DNA of 8,360 nucleotides from contig JAHJDU010000185.1 in NCBI GenBank assembly GCA_018812385.1, positions 1-8,360 of the forward strand. Reading direction: 5' to 3'. Position 1 is the first letter of the stretch. Each line of letters begins with the position of its first letter. The notes below the pieces were generated by a model that was not told where the DNA came from, made no database searches, and saw only the letters and a list, made by a program, of their open reading frames with translations. The translations under genes and the position numbers were made by a program. This DNA comes from Pseudomonadota bacterium (GTDB lineage: Bacteria; Desulfobacterota; Desulfobacteria; Desulfobacterales; Desulfobacteraceae). Positions 1-5,248 of the stretch are shown one piece after another.

Positions 1-121
1 CAAGTATCCCTGTGATACCGTTTTTAATCTGAAAATTGATAAGCTGTTCAAGACCTTCTATATCAAGCTCGCCTGCCTGACTAAAAGGGGTGATCAATGC
101 TGTATAGCATCCTGGTTGCAT
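1..121 (-). CDS. dapA: 4-hydroxy-tetrahydrodipicolinate synthase (dihydrodipicolinate synthase), N-terminal part
   Basis: This gene runs off the left edge; only its first 40 codons are present. Reading the minus strand from the ATG at 121-119 gives a protein beginning MQPGCYTALITPF, followed by GELDIEGLEQLINFQI and NGITGIL. This matches the start of the DapA/N-acetylneuraminate lyase family: an aromatic/Ala-Leu-Ile-Thr-Pro-Phe strand, then a D-x-x-x-L helix and a Gln-Ile-x-Asn-Gly-Ile-x-Gly strand just before the family's GTTGE motif, which lies outside the window. DapA condenses pyruvate with aspartate semialdehyde in cytoplasmic lysine and diaminopimelate synthesis. An AGGAG ribosome binding site (minus strand, about 130-134) supports the start. 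It is transcribed away from the TPR gene. Another lyase of the same superfamily cannot be excluded from 40 residues. Confidence 0.75.
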   Translation of the reverse strand, partial: MQPGCYTALITPFSQAGELDIEGLEQLINFQIKNGITGIL

Positions 122-161
122 GTTTTACTCCTAGGTGTGTAAATAAATTATTTTCCAATGG

Positions 162-189
162 ATTTTACTACAACTACTTGCTATCACAA
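162..189 (-). promoter_or_regulatory. Candidate sigma70-type promoter for dapA
   Basis: On the minus strand TTGTGA (189-184) is followed after 16 bp by TAAAAT (167-162), which would start transcription near 155, about 34 nt before the dapA ATG. The -35 box overlaps the left edge of the palindrome at 187-200. The -35 is only a 4/6 match and the region is AT-rich, so this is tentative. Confidence 0.35.
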
Positions 190-200
190 GTTTAAACTTG
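187..200. promoter_or_regulatory. 14-bp perfect palindrome, possible operator
   Basis: CAAGTTTAAACTTG is a perfect 14-bp palindrome in the divergent region, touching the candidate dapA -35 box and lying about 40 bp upstream of the TPR-gene -35 box. Such a site could bind a dimeric regulator, but none is known for it, and AT-rich palindromes occur by chance. Confidence 0.3.
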
Positions 201-241
201 GTTCAAGCCAAAATTAAACTTATTGATTATTTTCAATGGTC

Positions 242-270
242 TTGACACAATGTTGTGTCGGAAATAATAT
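242..270 (+). promoter_or_regulatory. Sigma70-type promoter for the TPR/391-residue gene pair
   Basis: TTGACA (242-247) is a perfect -35 box. Exactly 17 bp later is TAATAT (265-270), a 4/6 match to the -10 consensus. Transcription would start near 277 and leave a leader of about 48 nt before the TPR gene. The spacer is almost filled by the inverted repeat at 244-259, so this promoter looks regulated. Confidence 0.6.
244..259. promoter_or_regulatory. Inverted repeat in promoter spacer, candidate operator
   Basis: GACACAA (244-250) and TTGTGTC (253-259) are perfect reverse complements separated by TG. The repeat sits between the -35 and -10 boxes and overlaps the -35, where a bound repressor would block RNA polymerase. 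It resembles, but does not match, the TTGTGA-N6-TCACAA sites of Rex and CRP-type regulators. The regulator is unknown. Confidence 0.45.
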
Positions 271-324
271 GCAGAGTTTTAAATAAGAATTTAAACAACT
301 TAAATATTTAAGAGGATATCAATA

Positions 325-1002
325 ATGACTAACATTAATCAGGGAACCCCCCTGCCAAAAGATGCAGATGAGCATATTGCGCGGTTAAGAAGCCAGCTTA
401 TTAAAAATGATGAATGCGGTACAACCCATTATAATCTTGCTGTGGCCCTTCTGGGAAAGCAGGAGTATGTTGAGGCTGAAAATGAACTCCATGAAGCCAT
501 AGACAATAGCCCGTCACTTGCTGAGGCCTATGTCCTTTTAGGCGGTATCTGTCTGCAGAGAAAAGATCTTGAAGGGTGCTACAGGTTCAACCAGCGCGCT
601 ACAAAGGCAAGAGCCGGTTTTGCAGAAGGGTATGGTAACATGGCATTTGTCCTTCTTCAACTGGTTGACGGCAAAGATCCAAAAGAAGATGAAGAAAAAG
701 TTGATAAGGCCATTAAAAATCTTAAAAAGGCCATCATTCATAACAAGAATTTTGTCCAGGCCTATGTCACGCTTGGTACTGCTTATTTTATGAAAGGACT
801 TGTGCAGGAAGGTATCAAAGCAAATCTGGAAGCAATTAAAGTGCAACCTGAATTTCCTGTGGCCCATAACAATCTTGCTGTAGCATACCTTGAAAACAAT
901 GAATTTGATAAAGCAATTGCCCATTGTGATAAGGCCGAAGAGCTCGGTTACCCGGTTGCCCAGGAGCTGAAAAACGAACTTGCACCTCACAGAAAAACAT
1001 AG
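325..1002 (+). CDS. Tetratricopeptide repeat (TPR) protein
   Basis: A 225-residue cytoplasmic protein made almost wholly of TPR helices; there is no signal peptide or membrane segment. Repeats can be seen at about residues 33-64 (HYNLAVALLGKQEYVEAENE), 66-98, 100-142 (interrupted by an acidic/lysine insert at 115-128), 143-176 (AYVTLGTAYFMKGLVQEGIK) and 177-210 (AHNNLAVAYLENNEFDKAIA). TPR arrays bind protein partners and are not catalytic, so an assembly, scaffold or regulatory role is expected; the partner is unknown. The start is backed by AGAGGA at 311-316, 8 nt before the ATG, and by a good promoter. Its stop codon overlaps the start of the next gene by one base (TAGTG), so the two are almost certainly co-translated. 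The pair lies directly upstream of the dsr operon, which suggests but does not prove a role in sulfite reduction. Confidence 0.85.
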   Translation: MTNINQGTPLPKDADEHIARLRSQLIKNDECGTTHYNLAVALLGKQEYVEAENELHEAIDNSPSLAEAYVLLGGICLQRKDLEGCYRFNQRATKARAGFAEGYGNMAFVLLQLVDGKDPKEDEEKVDKAIKNLKKAIIHNKNFVQAYVTLGTAYFMKGLVQEGIKANLEAIKVQPEFPVAHNNLAVAYLENNEFDKAIAHCDKAEELGYPVAQELKNELAPHRKT

Positions 1003-2177
1003 TGGATAATAGTCTTTTTTATTTTTTTATATCTGGTGAAGAAAATCAGGTTTTCCCTGGCTCGAGGTTATGGAAAATTCCATTGTCAGGAGAAAACACC
1101 GGGTTTGCCAGCCACATCCATTCAGAATATACAACCAAAGATTCAGGTTTTACAATTGGGGATTACTTTTTAGCCTCTTCTATGTTTTTATCGGAAAATG
1201 ATTTTTCAATATTGAAATCAGGTCTTGAGATTATTTATGATATATCCGTTCAAACGGATCAGATTTGCAAGATTACCCTTTTCCTTGAAAAACATGGTGC
1301 TTTTTATCATCCCTTAAAAATTCAGGTTGCGCTTACTGAATATCGCATTTATTTATTTGTTCTGAACGGGGCAGTATCAAAGCCGGGCCTGTCATTAATT
1401 GAAAAAGAATATCAATTGATATCTGGCCTGAATAAAATATATTTGAAACGCTATCTTCCCCAGGTCTTTGGAGTTGATGTCATAAAAACAGATAAAGGCA
1501 GTATCGGGTTTTTTTTAGGAGAGTGGTTTGACGGCTTCAAAGAATTCCATGTCACTAAAGACCAAGGCAGAAAGCAAATCTCGATATGGGAATCTGACGG
1601 AAAGCGGCACTATATTTCAGAAACAAGCGCTCTTCCAATTTATCAAGAGATATCCAGAATTTTGACCTACTACTATGATATTAAAACCTTTGATCAGATT
1701 TTCCCCTGGCATCATGCAGCCGGGGATTTTATTGTAAGACAGGAAGATGGCAAAGTTCATATCAGGCTGATTACCATTAGAGGCTATGGTTCATTAACAC
1801 CATTTGGCACAAATGAAGCAAATAAAAAAAAACATATATTACCATCCCTGTTGTTTTTCTTTCTGAATCTGACATTAAGAATGCGCCTGGATCGAATAAA
1901 TGGCACAGGCAGGATGGTTATGCTCGGAGAACAAATGGTAAGTTCAACCATTGACGGGTTTTTGTCTGCCCTGGATGAAAAATCCTTGGATTATGATTAT
2001 GGGGATTTAAGATCAATTTTTATTGAGTTTTTCCGGCAATTCAATTTGGAACAGATAATGGGCCTTTTGGAAAATATTTTAGAATCCTGTCATCTTGACC
2101 CTTCAGAAATAGAAGTGATAACAGGAAAGTTTGAATCCCATTGCAAATTTTTGCACTCAATTTTTAAAAACGTTTAA
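1002..2177 (+). CDS. Uncharacterised 391-residue protein, possibly with a degenerate kinase/phosphotransferase-like fold
   Basis: I do not recognise a named family. The gene starts with GTG inside the TPR stop codon (TAGTG) and has no clear ribosome binding site, so it probably depends on translational coupling; the next in-frame ATG is only at residue 61. There is no signal peptide and no convincing membrane helix, although 281-292 is hydrophobic. Segments that look constrained are LEKHGAFYHP (95-104), IEKEYQLISGLNK (133-145), EWFDGFKEFHV (174-184) and PWHHAAGDFIV followed by a charged turn and VHIRLITIRGY (235-262). The order Glu-rich helix, 'EW.DGF.EFH', then 'HHAAGDFIV...IRLITIR' recalls the layout of aminoglycoside-phosphotransferase/kinase folds (HGDxHxxN, then IDF). 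The second motif lacks the expected Asn and the metal-binding Asp, so if related it may be a pseudokinase. That reading is inference. An A9 run at 1824-1832 reads in frame as Lys-Lys-Lys. Confidence 0.8.
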   Translation: MDNSLFYFFISGEENQVFPGSRLWKIPLSGENTGFASHIHSEYTTKDSGFTIGDYFLASSMFLSENDFSILKSGLEIIYDISVQTDQICKITLFLEKHGAFYHPLKIQVALTEYRIYLFVLNGAVSKPGLSLIEKEYQLISGLNKIYLKRYLPQVFGVDVIKTDKGSIGFFLGEWFDGFKEFHVTKDQGRKQISIWESDGKRHYISETSALPIYQEISRILTYYYDIKTFDQIFPWHHAAGDFIVRQEDGKVHIRLITIRGYGSLTPFGTNEANKKKHILPSLLFFFLNLTLRMRLDRINGTGRMVMLGEQMVSSTIDGFLSALDEKSLDYDYGDLRSIFIEFFRQFNLEQIMGLLENILESCHLDPSEIEVITGKFESHCKFLHSIFKNV

Positions 2178-2190
2178 AAAAACGTTTTTT
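2166..2190 (+). terminator. Weak intrinsic terminator after the TPR/391-residue unit
   Basis: AAAAACGTTT (2166-2175) pairs with AAACGTTTTT (2180-2189) across an AAAA loop to give a 10-bp stem ending in six T residues. The stem has only two G-C pairs and includes part of the stop codon, so it may be leaky and let some transcripts run on into dsrA. Confidence 0.45.
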
Positions 2191-2191
2191 A

Positions 2192-2220
2192 TTGACATGT
2201 TCAAACAGAAATTTTATATC
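2192..2220 (+). promoter_or_regulatory. Promoter of the dsrABD-dsrN operon
   Basis: A perfect TTGACA -35 (2192-2197) is followed after 17 bp by TATATC (2215-2220), with TTATAT one base earlier as an alternative -10. Transcription would start near 2227, giving a leader of about 143 nt. The -35 lies two bases after the terminator hairpin of the upstream unit. A TTGA-N5-TCAA inverted repeat (2192-2204) overlaps the -35 and could be a regulator half-site pair, though its spacing does not match FNR. Confidence 0.55.
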
Positions 2221-2240
2221 AGCAATGTTATTTTGCTTAA

Positions 2241-2326
2241 GTTATTCCCGGGAAAAACATGGCGTTTTTATAACACTCTGGAATAACAAAGAATTAAACT
2301 ATTAAATGGCAAGTTTGGAAAAACTT
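2241..2326 (+). promoter_or_regulatory. Stem-loops in the dsrA 5' leader
   Basis: The leader holds two predicted hairpins. The first pairs GTTATTCC (2241-2248) with GGAATAAC (2280-2287) and encloses a nested AAAAAC/GTTTTT pair (2253-2258 and 2264-2269, loop ATGGC). The second is AAGTTT-GGAA-AAACTT (2311-2326). They leave the dsrA ribosome binding site (GGAGG, 2358-2362) free. They could stabilise the mRNA or bind a regulator; no known riboswitch class is recognisable. Found by eye, with no energy calculation. Confidence 0.35.
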
Positions 2327-2369
2327 TTCATTAATTGAGTGTAAATTAACTATTAACGGAGGTAAGTAA

Positions 2370-3698
2370 ATGGCAAAACATGAGACTCCTTTACTGGACC
2401 AGCTGGAATCCGGCCCTTGGCCTAGTTTTGTCTCTGACCTGAAACAACAGGCTGAAGTCAGAGCAAAGAATGAAGAAGGTGTTGAATTCCAGATTCCCCA
2501 GGACTGTGTAGATGACCTTTTGGGTGTTTTGGAGCTTTCTTACAAGCATGGTAGAACCCACTGGAAACATGGCGGTATTGTAGGTGTTTTCGGTTATGGC
2601 GGTGGTGTTATCGGCAGATATTGTGATCAGCCGGCAATGTTCCCTGGTGTACAGCATTTCCATACAATGCGTGTAGCCCAGCCTGCTGGAAAATACTATA
2701 CAAGTGATTATTTAAGACAGCTGACCAAACTGTGGGACTTAAGAGGTTCCGGTTTAACCAACATGCATGGTGCAACCGGTGATATCATTCTTCTGGGTAC
2801 CACCACTCCCCAGATTGAAGAAATTTTCTGGACATTGACCCATGATATGGGCCAGGATCTTGGCGGATCAGGTTCCAACCTGAGAACACCTGCTGACTGC
2901 CTTGGCAGCTCCAGATGTGAATATGCATGCTATGATACAAATGCACTTGTTCACTTTATGACCAATGAATACCAGGATGAGCTTCACAGACCTGCTTTCC
3001 CATACAAGTTTAAATTTAAATTTGATGGTTGTCCCAACTGCTGCGTTGCATCTATTGCACGTTCTGACATGTCTTTTATCGGTACATGGAAAGACAATAT
3101 CCGGATTGACCAGGATGCTGTCAACAAATATGTTGAAAAGGATGCTGGATATCCTGCAAATGCCGGCGCATTCCGCGGCAGCAAAGACTGGGGTCCATTT
3201 GACCTTGAAAAAGAAGTCTTAGGTCTTTGTCCCACAAAATGCATGATGTTTAAAAATAAAAAACTTTTCATTGATGATGCCAATTGTACCCGTTGCATGC
3301 ATTGTATCAATGTAATGCCAAGAGCCCTTAAAATCGGTAAAGATACAGGTCTTTCCATTCTGGTCGGTGCAAAAGCTCCGATCCTTGATGGTGCCCAGAT
3401 GGGTTCTCTTCTTGTTCCATTTGTAGAAGTAAATCCTGACAATGATTACGAAGCAATTACAGAAGTGGTTGAAAATGTCTGGGATTGGTGGATGGAAGAA
3501 GGTAAAAACCGTGAAAGACTTGGTGAGCTGATCATGCGTCAGGGTTTCCAGAAGCTTCTTGAAGTAACTGGTATCGATGCAGTGCCGCAGCACGTTCAAT
3601 ATCCGAGAACCAACCCCTATATCTTCTGGAAAGAAGATGAGGTTGAAGGCGGCTGGGAACGTGATGTTGACGAATACAGAAAACATCATCTTAGATAA
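2370..3698 (+). CDS. dsrA: Dissimilatory sulfite reductase, alpha subunit
   Basis: DsrA (442 residues, a usual length) forms the cytoplasmic alpha2beta2 sulfite reductase with DsrB and catalyses the six-electron reduction of sulfite in sulfate respiration, delivering a sulfur atom to DsrC as the trisulfide product. The sirohaem-linked [4Fe-4S] ligands are visible as C-X5-C (C177, C183 in ADCLGSSRCEYAC) and C-X3-C (C221, C225 in DGCPNCCVAS). An inserted ferredoxin domain has C287 (GLCPTKC) plus C306, C309 and C312 (NCTRCMHCINVMPRAL). The sirohaem-pocket segment THWKHGGIVGVFGYGGGV (63-80) is intact. The start has a strong GGAGG site 7 nt upstream. It is the first gene of the operon; dsrB follows after 15 nt. 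No truncation or odd residue was seen, and the order with dsrD downstream marks the reductive type. Confidence 0.98.
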   Translation: MAKHETPLLDQLESGPWPSFVSDLKQQAEVRAKNEEGVEFQIPQDCVDDLLGVLELSYKHGRTHWKHGGIVGVFGYGGGVIGRYCDQPAMFPGVQHFHTMRVAQPAGKYYTSDYLRQLTKLWDLRGSGLTNMHGATGDIILLGTTTPQIEEIFWTLTHDMGQDLGGSGSNLRTPADCLGSSRCEYACYDTNALVHFMTNEYQDELHRPAFPYKFKFKFDGCPNCCVASIARSDMSFIGTWKDNIRIDQDAVNKYVEKDAGYPANAGAFRGSKDWGPFDLEKEVLGLCPTKCMMFKNKKLFIDDANCTRCMHCINVMPRALKIGKDTGLSILVGAKAPILDGAQMGSLLVPFVEVNPDNDYEAITEVVENVWDWWMEEGKNRERLGELIMRQGFQKLLEVTGIDAVPQHVQYPRTNPYIFWKEDEVEGGWERDVDEYRKHHLR

Positions 3699-3713
3699 AA
3701 AGGGAGAATTATA

Positions 3714-4862
3714 ATGGCATTTATTTCTACTGGTTATAATCCAGCCAAACCGATGGAAAACAGAATTTCAGACATCGGTCCGAAAGATTACAATGAATTT
3801 TATCCTCCTGTGATTGCTAAAAACAAAGGCAAATGGTCTCACCATGAAATCCTTGAACCAGGCGTTCTTGTTCATGTTGCGGACTCAGGAGACGAAGTAT
3901 ATACAGTACGAGTTGGTGGCTGTCGTTTGATGAGTACCACTCATATTAATGAAATCTGTGAAATTGCTGACAAACATTGTGACGGGCATCTTCGTTTTAC
4001 TACCCGTAACAATATTGAATTCATGGTTGATTCAAAAGATAAGGTAGAGCCCCTGAAAAACGATCTGGCTTCCAGAAAGTTTCCTGGCGGTTCCTTTAAA
4101 TTTCCCATTGGCGGAACGGGTGCCGGTATTACCAATATCGTTCACACCCAGGGTTGGATCCATTGTCATACCCCGGCAACAGATGCCTCGGGTACGGTAA
4201 AAGCTACCATGGATGAGTTGTTCACAGATTTCCAGGACATGAGACTTCCGGCTCAGCTTAGAGTTTCCATGGCATGCTGCCTGAACATGTGCGGTGCGGT
4301 TCATTGTTCTGATATTGCGATTCTTGGATATCACAGAAAACCACCCATGCTGGATCATGAATATCTTGACAAATTCTGTGAAATTCCTCTGGCTATCTCT
4401 GCATGTCCTACAGCAGCTATCAAACCGTCCAAGGTTAAACTTGCCAACGGCACAGAAGTTAAATCCGTGGAAGTTAAAAACGAAAGATGCATGTACTGCG
4501 GTAACTGCTATACCATGTGTCCGTCCATGCCTCTTGCTGATACTGAAGGGGATGGTATTGTTCTCATGGCAGGTGGTAAAGTTTCCAACAGAATTTCCGT
4601 TCCGAAATTTTCTAAAGTTGTTGTGGCATTTTTGCCCAATGAGATGCCAAGATGGCCTTCCATGACAAAGGCTATCAATCAGATGGTTAATGCATATTCC
4701 AATGGTGCGAATAAGTATGAACGTCTGGGCGACTGGGCAGAAAGAATCGGATGGGAAAAATTCTTTGAGGTATGTGAGCTTGAGTTTACCCATCACCTTA
4801 TTGATGATTTCCGTCAGCAGGCATACATGAGCTGGCGTCAATCAACTCAGTTCAAGTTCTAA
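3714..4862 (+). CDS. dsrB: Dissimilatory sulfite reductase, beta subunit
   Basis: DsrB (382 residues) supplies the other half of the DsrAB heterotetramer, and its side carries the catalytically active sirohaem in characterised enzymes. The cluster ligands near the haem are C151 (GWIHCHTPATDASG) and the CC-X3-C group C188, C189, C193 (MACCLNMCGAVHC). The ferredoxin domain shows C231 (SACPTAA) and the string C259, C262, C265, C269 (RCMYCGNCYTMCP). The segment LRFTTRNNIEFMV (93-105) is the conserved sulfite-reductase half-domain core. AGGGAG at 3701-3706 lies 7 nt before the ATG, and dsrA ends 15 nt upstream, so the subunits are co-expressed. A 13-bp hairpin follows 43 nt after the stop. The C-terminus (SWRQSTQFKF) is of normal type. 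Confidence 0.98.
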   Translation: MAFISTGYNPAKPMENRISDIGPKDYNEFYPPVIAKNKGKWSHHEILEPGVLVHVADSGDEVYTVRVGGCRLMSTTHINEICEIADKHCDGHLRFTTRNNIEFMVDSKDKVEPLKNDLASRKFPGGSFKFPIGGTGAGITNIVHTQGWIHCHTPATDASGTVKATMDELFTDFQDMRLPAQLRVSMACCLNMCGAVHCSDIAILGYHRKPPMLDHEYLDKFCEIPLAISACPTAAIKPSKVKLANGTEVKSVEVKNERCMYCGNCYTMCPSMPLADTEGDGIVLMAGGKVSNRISVPKFSKVVVAFLPNEMPRWPSMTKAINQMVNAYSNGANKYERLGDWAERIGWEKFFEVCELEFTHHLIDDFRQQAYMSWRQSTQFKF

Positions 4863-4905
4863 TATGCTTCGTTTATTGAGCTTTACCTGTTAAATACTAT
4901 GATAA

Positions 4906-4934
4906 AGCCGGAGTGCACCTCGTGTACTCCGGCT
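4906..4934 (+). terminator. Strong hairpin between dsrB and dsrD: attenuator or mRNA-stabilising element
   Basis: AGCCGGAGTGCAC (4906-4918) pairs with GTGTACTCCGGCT (4922-4934) over a CTC loop: a 13-bp GC-rich stem with one G-U pair. What follows (CATCCATTTTGATTT) is only a poor U tract, so full termination is unlikely. It is better read as a partial terminator or a 3'-end stabiliser of dsrAB mRNA that lowers dsrD and dsrN output relative to dsrAB. Confidence 0.6.
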
Positions 4935-4964
4935 CATCCATTTTGATTTCAAAGGAGTATGACA

Positions 4965-5222
4965 ATGAGTGAACTTCTTGATAATAAGGAAGCAGCAACC
5001 AAAGCAGTCGTGGATTGGATAAACAAAAAGTCCAAGACCAAAACCAAGTTCTATTTTAATGATTTCTCGAAAATTTTTCCGGATGACAAGCCAAGAGCTA
5101 TTAAAAAAGTTATTACTAAAATGGTTCAAGATGAAGTGCTTGAATACTGGTCTTCCGGAAGTACAACCATGTATGGGCTCAAGGGCGGTGGTATCCAGCA
5201 CTCGTCTGAAGGCGAAGAGTAA
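4965..5222 (+). CDS. dsrD: DsrD, activator of dissimilatory sulfite reductase
   Basis: DsrD (85 residues here; about 78 in Desulfovibrio) is a small cytoplasmic winged-helix protein. It was long taken for a DNA-binding regulator and is now known to stimulate DsrAB allosterically. The sequence shows the first helix with W18 (AVVDWINKK), a Lys/Thr-rich strand leading to FYFNDFSKIFPD (29-40), a basic helix PRAIKKVITKMVQDEV (43-58) and the wing strand LEYWSSGSTTMYGLKGGG (59-76), ending in an acidic tail. An ATG at 4959 is in the same frame but begins one base after the AGGAG site (4953-4957); the ATG at 4965 has proper spacing and gives the usual N-terminus MSELL. It follows dsrB after a hairpin and precedes dsrN by 26 nt. 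DsrD is restricted to the reductive type of Dsr system. Confidence 0.95.
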   Translation: MSELLDNKEAATKAVVDWINKKSKTKTKFYFNDFSKIFPDDKPRAIKKVITKMVQDEVLEYWSSGSTTMYGLKGGGIQHSSEGEE

Positions 5223-5248
5223 GAATAAGGTAAGTTTTATATTTATCC

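Noticed and set aside
1824..1832. A9 run in the 391-residue gene as a second frameshift site
   Set aside because: The frame is continuous across it, and both sides read as plausible protein, so there is no sign of a shift.
2192..2204. TTGA-N5-TCAA over the dsr -35 box as an FNR/HcpR site
   Set aside because: The half-site spacing is one base short of FNR-type sites and the flanking bases do not extend the symmetry; kept only as a remark in the promoter entry.
2307..2316. TGGCAAGTTT shared with the minus strand at 7362-7353, upstream of cytochrome c3
   Set aside because: Dozens of exact 10-base matches are expected by chance in a window of this size, and the positions relative to the two promoters differ.
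2225..2338. Short frames in the dsrA leader (2225-2305, 27 codons with stop; 2306-2338, 11 codons with stop) as possible leader peptides
   Set aside because: Neither has a ribosome binding site, the first begins at about the predicted transcription start, and neither shows runs of codons that would suggest attenuation.
4032..4841. Long open frame (269 codons) on the minus strand opposite dsrB
   Set aside because: It lies wholly within dsrB, has no ribosome binding site and encodes a Cys/His-rich sequence with no family character; it is a shadow of the dsrB codon pattern.
4959..4964. Upstream ATG as the start of dsrD
   Set aside because: It begins one base after the AGGAG site, too close for initiation; the ATG at 4965 has normal spacing and gives the usual DsrD N-terminus.
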